The translations under genes were made by a program, and so were the position numbers. From the NCBI GenBank assembly GCA_007117945.1, contig SKTN01000041.1, positions 1-10,617 on the forward strand: a stretch of DNA of 10,617 nt, read 5' to 3'. The DNA comes from Nitriliruptoraceae bacterium (GTDB lineage Bacteria > Actinomycetota > Nitriliruptoria > Nitriliruptorales > Nitriliruptoraceae). Of the stretch, positions 1 to 6,975 are shown one piece after another (position 1 is the stretch's first letter; the number at the start of each line of letters is the position of its first letter). Under the pieces are notes generated by a model, which saw only the letters and a program-made list of their open reading frames with translations, was not told where the DNA came from and did not search any database.

Positions 1-348
<348 letters not shown>

Positions 349-366
349 GTCCGCGACGGCACCGTT

Positions 367-411
367 GCTCCACGGCGTTGCCTCGACCTGTCCCCCGTAC
401 CGCCGTGGAGC
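367..411. repeat. 11-bp perfect inverted repeat between fadA and fadB
   Basis: GCTCCACGGCG at 367-377 is the exact reverse complement of CGCCGTGGAGC at 401-411, with a 23-base loop. It begins 19 bases after the fadA stop. RNA from it could form a strong stem and act as a terminator, an attenuator or an mRNA-stabilising hairpin between the two genes. No U-run follows, so a classical intrinsic terminator is not supported. A dyad operator is also possible, although the loop is long for that. Confidence 0.5.
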
Positions 412-427
412 CACCGGCACCTCAGCG

Positions 428-455
428 ACCTGACCGCACCTGATCGATCCACCTG
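428..455 (+). promoter_or_regulatory. Tandem ACCTGA/ACCTG repeats upstream of fadB
   Basis: ACCTGA occurs at 428-433 and again at 438-443, exactly 10 bp apart. ACCTG follows at 451-455, and one more copy lies at 386-390. A GATCGATC palindrome (442-449) overlaps the second copy. The cluster sits 35 to 60 bases before the fadB GTG, where a regulator or promoter would be expected. The same-face spacing of the two hexamers suggests a binding site, but no known regulator motif was recognised. The assignment is speculative. Confidence 0.25.
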
Positions 456-490
456 CATCACCGACACGCCACCACCTCGACGGAGCTGCC

Positions 491-2671
491 GTGACCACCG
501 AGCTCGAGACGATCCGCTACGACCGCGACGCCGACGGTGTCGTGACGCTGACGATGGATGACCCGACCCAGCGCGCCAACACCATGCGTGCACGGTTCGG
601 CCACGACCTCGCCGAGGTGGTGCGCCGCCTCGAGGCCGAGGAGGGGCTCACCGGGGTGATCCTGACCTCGGGCAAGCCCACCTTCTTCGCCGGCGGCGAC
701 CTCAAGGAGCTGATCCGGGCCACCCCCGACGACGCGGCCAAGGTGTTCGCCGACACCGAGGCGCTGAAGGCCAGCCTGCGCCGCCTGGAGACCCTCGGGG
801 TGCCCGTGGTCGCGGCGCTCAACGGCACCGCGCTGGGGGGCGGACTGGAGCTGGCGCTGGCCTGCCACCACCGCGTGGCGATCGACGACCCGCGCGCGGT
901 GTTCGGCCTGCCCGAGGTCACCCTGGGGCTCCTGCCGGGCGGCGGTGGGGTCGTGCGCACCGTGCGGATGCTCGGGATCATCCCCGCGCTGATGAACGTG
1001 CTGCTCCAGGGGCAACGACACAAGGTGGCCAAGGCCCACGAGCTCGGCCTGGTCGACGAGGTGGTGGCCGACGCCGAGGACCTGTTCGCCGCCGCCCGCA
1101 CCTGGATCGCCGCCAACCCCGAGGCCCGCCAGCCCTGGGACGCCGAGGGCTACCGGATGCCCGGTGGCGACCCCTCCCGGCCCTCCTTCGCGGCCAACGC
1201 CCCGGCGATCCCCGCCAACCTGCGCAAGCAGACCAAGGGGGCCGAGTACCACGCGCCACGCAACATCCTGTGCGCCGCCTACGAGGGCGCCCAGGTCCCC
1301 TTCGAGACCGCCACCCGCATCGAGTCGCGCTACTTCGCCGACCTGGTCTGCAACTCGCCCCAGTCCAACAACATGACCCAGGCCTTCTTCTTCGACCTCC
1401 AGGCGATCGAGAAGGGCTCCTCGCGGCCCGATGGCCATGCGCGCTGGCAGGCGACGAAGGTCGCGGTGCTCGGCGCCGGGATGATGGGGGCCGGCATCGC
1501 CTACCAGTGCGCCCGCTCCGGCATCGAGGTGGTGCTCAAGGACGTCTCCCTCGAGGCTGCCACCACGGGCAAGGGCTACTCGGAGCAGCTGGTCGCCACG
1601 GGTGTGGAGCGGGGCAAGGTGACCGCGGACACGGGCCAGGCGCTCCTCGACCGGATCACGCCCACCGACCGCTACGACGACCTCGCCGGCTGCGACCTCG
1701 TCATCGAGGCGGTGTTCGAGTCCACCGAGCTCAAGCACGCCGTCTTCGGTGAGACCGAGCCGGTGGTCGCACCCGACGCCCTGCTGTGCTCCAACACCTC
1801 CACCCTGCCGATCACCGAGCTCGCCCGCGGCGTGGAGCGCACCGAGGACTTCATCGGTCTGCACTTCTTCTCGCCCGTGGACAAGATGCCACTGGTGGAG
1901 ATCATCCGCGGTGCGCGCACCTCCGACGCCGCCGTGGCCAAGGCGATCGACGTGGTGCAGCAGATCAGGAAGACCCCGATCGTGGTCAACGATGCCCGGG
2001 GGTTCTTCACCTCGCGGGTGATCGGCACCTTCCTCAACGAGGCCGTCGCGATGCTCGCCGAGGGCGTTCACCCCGTCCGCATCGAGCGTGCGGGTGAGCA
2101 GGCCGGTTACCCGTCACCGCCCCTGCAGCTGATGGACGAACTGACCCTGACCCTGCCACGCAAGATCGAGGCCGAGTACCGCGCCGCGGCCGAGCGCGAG
2201 GGCGTGGACTACCAGCGCCACCCCGCCTACGAGCTGCTCGACACGATGGTCGAGACCCACGGCCGTGAGGGCCGCTCCGCGGGCGCCGGGTTCTACGACT
2301 ACGGCGAGGACGGCAGGCGCGCCGGGCTGTGGCCGGGACTGCTCGAGCACGTCACCAGCGGCGACAACGCGGTGGCGGTCACCGACCTGATGGAGCGGAT
2401 GCTCTTCGCCGAGGCCCTCGAGACCGTCAAGTGCTTCGACGAGGGCGTGATCACGACCTTCGAGGACGCCAACATCGGTTCGATCTTCGGGATCGGCTTC
2501 CCGGCATGGACCGGCGGGGTGGCCCAGTACATCGACCAGTACCCGGGCGGGACCACGGGCTTCGTGGCGCGGTGCAAGGCGCTGGCGGACGCCTACGGGG
2601 ACCGGTTCCAGCCCCCGGCCAGCCTCCTGGCCAGGGCCGAGTCCGGCGAGGCGCTCCGCCCGCGCGACTGA
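491..2671 (+). CDS. fadB: Fused enoyl-CoA hydratase / 3-hydroxyacyl-CoA dehydrogenase (trifunctional enzyme alpha subunit)
   Basis: This 726-residue cytoplasmic enzyme carries out the two middle steps of beta-oxidation: hydration of trans-2-enoyl-CoA, then NAD-dependent oxidation of the 3-hydroxyacyl-CoA. The N-terminal crotonase domain (about 1-210) has the oxyanion-hole segment F-A-G-G-D (66-70), the G-G-G-L-E motif with Glu120, and L-P-E with Glu142. These match the two catalytic glutamates of E. coli FadB. The NAD-binding domain starts near 322 with G-A-G-M-M-G (328-333). The dehydrogenase active site follows: S-N-T-S (434-437), His458 in H-F-F-S-P, and Glu470. C-terminal dehydrogenase domains fill about 500-715. 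The GTG start at 491 is preceded by GGAG (482-485) at 5-base spacing. The length is close to mycobacterial FadB (about 720), and the thiolase partner lies directly upstream. All key residues are present, so both activities are expected. Confidence 0.95.
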   Translation: MTTELETIRYDRDADGVVTLTMDDPTQRANTMRARFGHDLAEVVRRLEAEEGLTGVILTSGKPTFFAGGDLKELIRATPDDAAKVFADTEALKASLRRLETLGVPVVAALNGTALGGGLELALACHHRVAIDDPRAVFGLPEVTLGLLPGGGGVVRTVRMLGIIPALMNVLLQGQRHKVAKAHELGLVDEVVADAEDLFAAARTWIAANPEARQPWDAEGYRMPGGDPSRPSFAANAPAIPANLRKQTKGAEYHAPRNILCAAYEGAQVPFETATRIESRYFADLVCNSPQSNNMTQAFFFDLQAIEKGSSRPDGHARWQATKVAVLGAGMMGAGIAYQCARSGIEVVLKDVSLEAATTGKGYSEQLVATGVERGKVTADTGQALLDRITPTDRYDDLAGCDLVIEAVFESTELKHAVFGETEPVVAPDALLCSNTSTLPITELARGVERTEDFIGLHFFSPVDKMPLVEIIRGARTSDAAVAKAIDVVQQIRKTPIVVNDARGFFTSRVIGTFLNEAVAMLAEGVHPVRIERAGEQAGYPSPPLQLMDELTLTLPRKIEAEYRAAAEREGVDYQRHPAYELLDTMVETHGREGRSAGAGFYDYGEDGRRAGLWPGLLEHVTSGDNAVAVTDLMERMLFAEALETVKCFDEGVITTFEDANIGSIFGIGFPAWTGGVAQYIDQYPGGTTGFVARCKALADAYGDRFQPPASLLARAESGEALRPRD

Positions 2672-2696
2672 CCAGGGTCCGTCGGTGTGCAGGTCC

Positions 2697-2702
2697 TAAG
2701 GT
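2697..2702 (+). promoter_or_regulatory. Possible -10 box (TAAGGT) for the alpha/beta hydrolase
   Basis: TAAGGT lies 42 bases before the GTG at 2745 and fits the TANNNT -10 consensus of actinobacterial housekeeping sigma factors. T/A-rich hexamers are rare in this GC-rich DNA. No convincing -35 hexamer was found at 16-18 bp. If real, the hydrolase has its own promoter and a leader of about 35 bases. Confidence 0.3.
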
Positions 2703-2744
2703 GACATCCGGACCGATCCCGACCGCCAGCCGACGGAGCGCACC

Positions 2745-3674
2745 GTGGAGACCTCCCGCTTCACCCTGACCACCCGTGATGACGCCGAGGTGGTGGTGCA
2801 CACCCACGTCCCCGACGAGGGCCCCGTCCGCGGCGTCGTCAACCTCGCGCACGGCATGGTGGAGCACGCCCGCCGTTACGACCACCTGGCCTCGGCACTG
2901 ACCGCTGCGGGGATCGCCCTGTACGCCGAGGACCACCGTGGCCACGGGGAGAGCGCCGCCAGCGAGGACGACCTGGGGCACTTCGCCGACAGCCGGGGTT
3001 GGGCGCTGGTACTCGATGACCTGCACCGGGTGACCCTGCGGGCGCGGGCCGACCATCCGGACGTCCCCGTGGTCATGATCGGGATCTCCGCGGGGTCCGT
3101 CCTCGCCCAGCAGTACCTGTTCACCTTCCCCGGTGAGATCGACGCGTACGTGCTCCTGGCCGCGAGCGGGGGCAACCGATCGCTCGCGGAGGCGGGTGCG
3201 GTCCTGGCTCGTGCCGAGCGCGCAAGGCTCGGTCCGCGGGGACGTTCGGAACTGCTCAACCGGATCGTGTTCGGGGCCTACAACAAGGCTTTCGAGCCGA
3301 CGCGCACACCCTTCGACTGGCTGTCGCGTGACGAGGAGCAGGTCGATCGCTACCTCGCCGACCCCCGCTGCGGCTACGTGCCGACGACCCAGTTCTACCT
3401 CGACCTCGCCGCGGGGGTCCGGGTCTCGGGTCAGGTCGACCGCGTGCGCGCCGGGGCCCGGCCCGACACGCCGGTGCTGCTGTTGTCCGGCAGCGAGGAC
3501 GCGGTCGGTGGCACCAAGGGGGTCGCGGCGCTGCTCGATCACTACGACGCCGCCGGCCTCACGGCGGTCGACCACCGCCTCTACCCGGGGGCACGCCACG
3601 AGCTGCTGTTCGAGACCAACCGGGACGAGGTCATCGCCGACCTGCTCGCGTGGCTGGAACCACACTGGCGGTGA
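2745..3674 (+). CDS. Alpha/beta hydrolase, monoacylglycerol lipase / lysophospholipase-like
   Basis: This 309-residue serine hydrolase belongs to the alpha/beta-hydrolase fold (Hydrolase_4 / serine aminopeptidase S33 type). The segment A-H-G-M-V-E-H near 35-41, followed by R-Y and D-H-R-G-H-G-E-S (63-70), is typical of monoacylglycerol lipases and lysophospholipases. The catalytic triad can be read as Ser115 in G-I-S-A-G (113-117), Asp252 in G-S-E-D, and His285 in G-A-R-H-E. A variable cap region of about 140-210 would set the substrate. No signal peptide or membrane segment is seen, so it is probably cytoplasmic. The GTG start follows GGAG at 2735-2738 with 6-base spacing. It begins 73 bases after fadB on the same strand. 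Releasing fatty acids from monoacylglycerols would fit beside beta-oxidation genes, but this is inference; other esters remain possible. Confidence 0.87.
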   Translation: METSRFTLTTRDDAEVVVHTHVPDEGPVRGVVNLAHGMVEHARRYDHLASALTAAGIALYAEDHRGHGESAASEDDLGHFADSRGWALVLDDLHRVTLRARADHPDVPVVMIGISAGSVLAQQYLFTFPGEIDAYVLLAASGGNRSLAEAGAVLARAERARLGPRGRSELLNRIVFGAYNKAFEPTRTPFDWLSRDEEQVDRYLADPRCGYVPTTQFYLDLAAGVRVSGQVDRVRAGARPDTPVLLLSGSEDAVGGTKGVAALLDHYDAAGLTAVDHRLYPGARHELLFETNRDEVIADLLAWLEPHWR

Positions 3675-3728
3675 GCGGGGACCTCGGCGTGCGGCGGGTG
3701 GCCCCGTGCGCGTGCCTGGGGACGGTGG

Positions 3729-3757
3729 TCGTCAGCGTCGCCGGCGGGCCGTAGGGT
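3729..3757 (+). promoter_or_regulatory. Possible promoter (TCGTCA - 17 bp - TAGGGT) before the exonuclease
   Basis: TCGTCA (3729-3734) matches four of six positions of the TTGACA -35 box. It is separated by exactly 17 bp from TAGGGT (3752-3757), a common actinobacterial -10 form. Transcription would start near 3764, about 20 bases before the ATG at 3785 and just upstream of its ribosome binding site. The unit would then comprise the exonuclease and the overlapping acyltransferase. Confidence 0.45.
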
Positions 3758-3784
3758 GCCACGACCCCGCAGGTGAGGACCCCG

Positions 3785-4603
3785 ATGTCACAGCTGTCCC
3801 TGGAGCCACCCGAGGAATCCCCCGAGGAGCGCGCGGAGCACCCCCCGGATCCACCCCCGGATCACGATCGTGCGGAGCGCCCCGGCGGTGCGCCGGCCTG
3901 GTACGACGGCCCCTTCGCCGCTTTCGACCTCGAGACCACGGGGATCGACCCGGCCACGGCACGGATCGTCGAGCTCGCGTTGGTCGTCGACGACGGTGAC
4001 GGACGCCCACGGGACCTCTACGCCGGGCTCGTCGACCCCGGCGCCGAGGTGGAGATCCCCCCGGGCGCCGCAGCGGTCCACGGCATCACCCGGGACCGGT
4101 TGGAGGCCGAGGGGGCTCCACCCGCCACGCAGGTGCTGCCCGAGGTGCACGCCGACCTGCAGCAGATCGCCGCCGCCGGCTGGCCGGTGGTGATCTACAA
4201 CGCCACCTACGACTGGCCCCTGCTCGCCGCCGAGCTCGCACGGCTCGACCCGGCCCTGACCCTGCCGGAGTGCGAGCTGATCGATCCCCTGGTGCTGGAC
4301 CGGTCCGTGGACCGCTACCGCAAGGGCAAGCGCACCCTGGAGACGGCCTGCCAGGTCTACGGGGTGGTCCTCGACGACGCCCACAGCGCCCGCGCAGACG
4401 CCGTCGCGTCGCTGAAGGTCGCCCGTGAGCTGATCGCGCGCTTCCCCCAGCAGCTGCAGACCGCGGACCTCGGTGCGCTGCGGCAGCTCCAGGTGGAGGC
4501 GCACGCGGTGTGGCGGGACAGCTTCAACGCCTACCTGCAGCGCATCGGCGCCGACCGGGAGCCGGTGACCGGGAGCTGGCCGGGACTGGACCGCCAGCGG
4601 TGA
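3785..4603 (+). CDS. DnaQ-like 3'-5' exonuclease (DEDDh family)
   Basis: This 272-residue protein is related to the proofreading epsilon subunit of DNA polymerase III. The acidic metal-binding residues are Asp48 and Glu50 in F-D-L-E-T-T-G (Exo I), Asp143 in Y-N-A-T-Y-D-W (Exo II), and His200 plus Asp205 in A-H-S-A-R-A-D-A (Exo III), which makes it DEDDh type. The V-H-G-I-T segment near 98-102 is also typical. The tail after 220, rich in Q-L-Q-x-E-A and ending near W-P-G-L, resembles a widespread actinobacterial 3'-5' exonuclease family whose exact role is unclear; DNA repair or RNA/DNA trimming is likely. Residues 1-38 are rich in Pro and Glu and probably disordered. The ATG at 3785 is preferred because GAGG (3775-3778) lies 6 bases before it; an in-frame GTG at 3773 falls inside that ribosome binding site. 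It overlaps the next gene by four bases. Confidence 0.9.
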   Translation: MSQLSLEPPEESPEERAEHPPDPPPDHDRAERPGGAPAWYDGPFAAFDLETTGIDPATARIVELALVVDDGDGRPRDLYAGLVDPGAEVEIPPGAAAVHGITRDRLEAEGAPPATQVLPEVHADLQQIAAAGWPVVIYNATYDWPLLAAELARLDPALTLPECELIDPLVLDRSVDRYRKGKRTLETACQVYGVVLDDAHSARADAVASLKVARELIARFPQQLQTADLGALRQLQVEAHAVWRDSFNAYLQRIGADREPVTGSWPGLDRQR

Positions 4604-5925
4604 CCCGACCCCGGGACGCGGCCGAACCGCCACCGCGCGACCGCTACCCCGATGCGCTGCGGGCGGGGGCGCTGCTGGTGGTCGTGCTCGGGCACTGGGT
4701 CGCGACCCTGCCGCGGCTCGACGACGGCCGGATGGTCGCCACCGAGCACCTGCTGACGGTGTGGGACGCCGCGGGCGTGCTCACCTGGTTCGTCCAGGTC
4801 GTGCCCCTGTTCGTGTTCGTGTCCGCTGCCGTGAGCGCGGATGGGGCAGCGCGCCGCCTGGATGACGGCACCCGGCAGCTGTCCTGGTGGGCGGGGCGTG
4901 CCCTGGGCCTCGCCCGGCCCACGGTGACCTACCTCGGTGTGCTGTCGGCCCTGGCGGTGGTGGCCGTGGCGACGGGCGGGCGGCTGCTGGGACCCCTGGA
5001 TCAGAGCCTGACGGTCCACCTGTGGTTCCTGCTGATGCTGCTCACGGTCCAGGCGCTGCTGCCCGTCAGCGTCCGCGCGGACGCCCGGTTCGGCCTCGGC
5101 GCGGTGGTCGGTCTGGTGCTGCTCGCCGCCGCGGCCGACCTGCTGCGCGCCCAGGCCGTGACCCCCCGTCAGCTCCTCGCCCTGGGGCAGCGGGTGACCG
5201 AGGCGGGCGGCGGTGTCGGGTGGGTCAACCTGCTGGTGGTCTGGCTGCTGCCCCAACAGCTCGGGATCGCGTGGCGGCGGGGACGCTTCGGGGGCCGCCG
5301 TGCGGGGGCCCTGCTGGTCCTGCTCGGGGCCCTGTGGCTGCTGGGGGCCGTGGCCTCCGGCTACCCCGTGGCCATGGTCGGCGGCAACCTCGAGGGTGGG
5401 ACCAACCTGCTGCCCCCGACCCTGGCGCTGGTGGGCGTGATGTGGCTGCAGGTCGGCGGGGTACTGCTGCTGGAGACGCCCGCGCGTCGCCTGCTGGAAC
5501 GGCGGCGGATCGGCGGTGTGGTGGCGGTGCTCAGCGCGCTCAGCATGCCCCTGTACCTGTGGCACAAGCTCGCCGAGCTGCCGGCTGCGTGGGTCGGTGA
5601 GCGGCTCGGCGCGCCGATCGACGCGGGCCTGCCGGGTGAGGCCGGCTTCTGGTGGGGGCGGCTGTGGTGGTTGCTGCTGTGCAGCGTCATGGTGGCGCCC
5701 GTGCTGGCCGGGGTGGTCGCCTTCGAGTCCCGGCGCACGCGTGACGTGCCCGTCACCCCCAGCACCCGGGCCGCCCTGGCCGGCGGGGCCGCGCTGCTCG
5801 CCGGGGTCACCGCCGCGCTGGTCCTGGGGGCGCGACCGGGCGCGCTGATCGGGCTCGTGGGGGTCGCCGCAGCCTCCTGGTTGCTGCGCGACCACCCCCG
5901 GATCGGTGCCCCGGCGCGACGCTGA
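4600..5925 (+). CDS. Acyltransferase family 3 integral membrane protein
   Basis: This 441-residue membrane protein probably moves an acyl group onto a sugar, lipid or cell-envelope molecule; the substrate cannot be read from the sequence. The N-terminus has the R-x10-H motif of the Acyltransferase-3 family (Arg21 and His32 in G-H-W). Hydrophobic segments appear around 22-39, 60-80, 108-127, 139-156, 163-182, 207-224, 234-252, 271-291, 304-320, 354-376, 391-410 and 413-428, giving about ten to twelve helices. The N-L-L-P-P-T-L-A-L segment (269-277) and M-P-L-Y-L-W-H (316-322) are also family-like. The GTG at 4600 overlaps the exonuclease stop as GTGA, and no clear ribosome binding site precedes it, so translational coupling is likely. 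The reading frame stays open further upstream (to 4510), but that part lies inside the exonuclease and has no Acyltransferase-3 character. A functional link to the exonuclease is not evident. Confidence 0.85.
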   Translation: MTRPRDAAEPPPRDRYPDALRAGALLVVVLGHWVATLPRLDDGRMVATEHLLTVWDAAGVLTWFVQVVPLFVFVSAAVSADGAARRLDDGTRQLSWWAGRALGLARPTVTYLGVLSALAVVAVATGGRLLGPLDQSLTVHLWFLLMLLTVQALLPVSVRADARFGLGAVVGLVLLAAAADLLRAQAVTPRQLLALGQRVTEAGGGVGWVNLLVVWLLPQQLGIAWRRGRFGGRRAGALLVLLGALWLLGAVASGYPVAMVGGNLEGGTNLLPPTLALVGVMWLQVGGVLLLETPARRLLERRRIGGVVAVLSALSMPLYLWHKLAELPAAWVGERLGAPIDAGLPGEAGFWWGRLWWLLLCSVMVAPVLAGVVAFESRRTRDVPVTPSTRAALAGGAALLAGVTAALVLGARPGALIGLVGVAAASWLLRDHPRIGAPARR

Positions 5926-5940
5926 GACGGGTGGTCAGCG
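5920..5940. terminator. Small inverted repeat spanning two convergent stop codons
   Basis: CGCTGA (5920-5925) and TCAGCG (5935-5940) are exact reverse complements around a 9-base loop. Each arm contains the TGA stop of one of the two convergent genes, which end 9 bases apart. It may be a minimal bidirectional terminator, but a 6-bp stem without U-runs is weak evidence. Confidence 0.25.
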
Positions 5941-6660
5941 GCCCACGGGTCCGGCGGTCCCCGAGGCCTCCCAGGCCACCACCGTGTCGAGCAGGTCGGC
6001 CAACTCCGACAGCGACAGCGCCGGCCAGCCGGGTTCCGACACCCAGTGGTCGATGCAGGCGGAGCGCAGCTCCGACCAGGACCTGAGGCTCGGATCCCCC
6101 AGGTAGGGGTTGCCCTGCCCGCTGAGGTGCGACCCCACGCGCCGGGGACGGGCGATCAACCCGGCGGCCTGGCGGTCCACGCCCTGCTCCGCACAGGGCA
6201 CGCACCGGTCGGGGATACCCACCTCGATGACCCGCTGGCGCTGGGCCCGGTAGCCGAGGTCGTACTCGAGGACCACGCCGGAGAGCTCCACGTCCAGCCG
6301 CACGCTCAACGGCTCCGACCGCCGTGCCCAGCTGGCCTCGTGGGGCAGGTTGCGGGACTCCACGTCGGAGCGCATGGCGTAGAACCCGCAGCGGCAGGTC
6401 GGGCGCGGCTCGGGGCAGCCCCGAGGGCAGTGGGCGGTGGCGTCCACCGCGTACCTGCTCCCCGCGGTCAGGCCGGTCAGCGTCGCCTCGTCACCCTCGG
6501 GGGAGAGGCGGACGTGGGCCCGCTTGACCGCCAGGATCGGCTCGTCGGCGCTGCCCTCAGCGATCCCCTCCGCGGGGATGGAGGGGTCGACGGACCCCAC
6601 GGCACGCAGCAGCAGGACGAGGACGACGATCAGCAGGACGAGCAGGACCACCGCAGGCAC
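5935..6660 (-). CDS. Cysteine-rich membrane-anchored protein of unknown function
   Basis: I do not recognise this 241-residue protein. A very hydrophobic segment at residues 2-18 (Val/Leu/Ile only after the first few positions) forms one N-terminal membrane helix, followed by Arg19 and an acidic linker (about 24-42). The soluble part has seven cysteines in metal-site-like spacing: C78-x3-C82, C89-x-C91 followed by G-F-Y-A, C153-x2-C156, and single C202; His77 adjoins the first. The stretch at about 58-76 (L-T-G-L-T-A-G-S-R-Y) looks faintly like a beta-sandwich strand pair. Zinc binding is plausible, or disulfides if the domain is outside. With no positive residues before the helix and Arg after it, topology is uncertain. 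GTG at 6660 is the chosen start: it lies 5 bases after the stop of the 65-residue gene and AGGG (6670-6673) precedes it. No other start codon lies in frame for many codons upstream. Confidence 0.72.
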   Translation of the reverse strand: MPAVVLLVLLIVVLVLLLRAVGSVDPSIPAEGIAEGSADEPILAVKRAHVRLSPEGDEATLTGLTAGSRYAVDATAHCPRGCPEPRPTCRCGFYAMRSDVESRNLPHEASWARRSEPLSVRLDVELSGVVLEYDLGYRAQRQRVIEVGIPDRCVPCAEQGVDRQAAGLIARPRRVGSHLSGQGNPYLGDPSLRSWSELRSACIDHWVSEPGWPALSLSELADLLDTVVAWEASGTAGPVGR

Positions 6661-6665
6661 GGGGG

Positions 6666-6863
6666 TCAGCCCTGGTCGCTGCGTCCCGGCTCGTCGTCGC
6701 GGTGGACCACGCGCAGGGGCGGGAGCTCGTCGTCGGCGACCCGCTGCACCGGCCGGGGCGCCTCGAGAGCGTCGAACTCCTCCGCGTCGCCCTGGCGGAC
6801 CACGGCGGGTTGCTCCCCACGCCCGGTGACCGTCAGGCGGCGGCGTAGCTTGCCGAGGTTCAT
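6666..6863 (-). CDS. Small hydrophilic protein of unknown function (65 aa)
   Basis: This short gene is supported by an ATG with AGGAG (6869-6873) five bases before it, by G or C in the third position of about 60 of its 65 codons, and by tight spacing (5 bases) to the next gene on the same strand. The protein starts with a basic patch (K-L-R-R-R, residues 5-9) and continues as a mixed acidic and basic chain with E-E-F and D-D-E segments. It has no cysteines, membrane helix or recognised domain and is probably largely disordered. It is likely co-translated with the membrane-anchored cysteine-rich protein and may be its cytoplasmic partner. I assign no function. Confidence 0.6.
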   Translation of the reverse strand: MNLGKLRRRLTVTGRGEQPAVVRQGDAEEFDALEAPRPVQRVADDELPPLRVVHRDDEPGRSDQG

Positions 6864-6897
6864 GGGGTCTCCTGGGGTTCGGTGGACCGGCAGGATG

Positions 6898-6903
6898 ATG
6901 GTA
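6898..6903 (-). promoter_or_regulatory. Possible -10 box (TACCAT) for the two-gene unknown unit
   Basis: Read on the minus strand, TACCAT at 6903-6898 fits TANNNT and lies 34 bases before the ATG of the 65-residue gene. The hexamer 17 bp further upstream (TGGTGC, 6926-6921) is a poor -35 match. If active, it would separate this unit from trpB2. Confidence 0.3.
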
Positions 6904-6929
6904 CGGCGCGGGGGCGGCGGGCACCACCC

Positions 6930-6942
6930 CCACCGCCGGTGG
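6930..6942. repeat. 13-bp palindrome after trpB2
   Basis: CCACCGCCGGTGG is a perfect 6-bp dyad around a central C. It lies in the 111-base gap between trpB2 and the 65-residue gene, just upstream (minus strand) of the proposed -10 box, overlapping where RNA polymerase would contact the promoter. It could be an operator for a dimeric regulator, but short GC palindromes arise easily in DNA this GC-rich. Confidence 0.25.
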
Positions 6943-6960
6943 CGCTGCGGGTCAGCCGGC

Positions 6961-6975
6961 AGGCCGCGCCGGCCT
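6961..6975 (-). terminator. GC hairpin at the trpB2 stop
   Basis: On the minus strand the trpB2 TGA runs directly into a 6-bp stem with a 3-base loop (AGGCCG - GCG - CGGCCT, read on that strand). Further GCCGGC copies nearby allow alternative pairings. The position right after the stop suggests a terminator or a 3'-end stabiliser; there is no U-run. Confidence 0.3.

Noticed and set aside
458..2071. A 537-codon open frame antisense to fadB
   Set aside because: It is low in Lys and Ile and rich in Gly, His, Arg and Val, a pattern produced by reading GC-biased codons backwards. It has no recognisable motif, whereas the sense strand has a complete FadB.
2451..3665. A 404-codon minus-strand frame covering the hydrolase and the end of fadB
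   Set aside because: It spans two well-supported plus-strand genes and their gap and has no motif of its own.
4531..5895. A 454-codon open frame antisense to the acyltransferase
   Set aside because: It is dominated by Gln, Pro, Gly, His and Arg, with no hydrophobic core, and mirrors the Leu/Val-rich codons of the membrane protein on the other strand.
6661..6933. Upstream extension of the cysteine-rich protein to a GTG at 6933
   Set aside because: The extension is Pro/Arg/Gly-rich and lies across the 65-residue gene in another frame; that gene has its own ATG and ribosome binding site and better codon use. The only in-frame start codons lie at the far upstream end.
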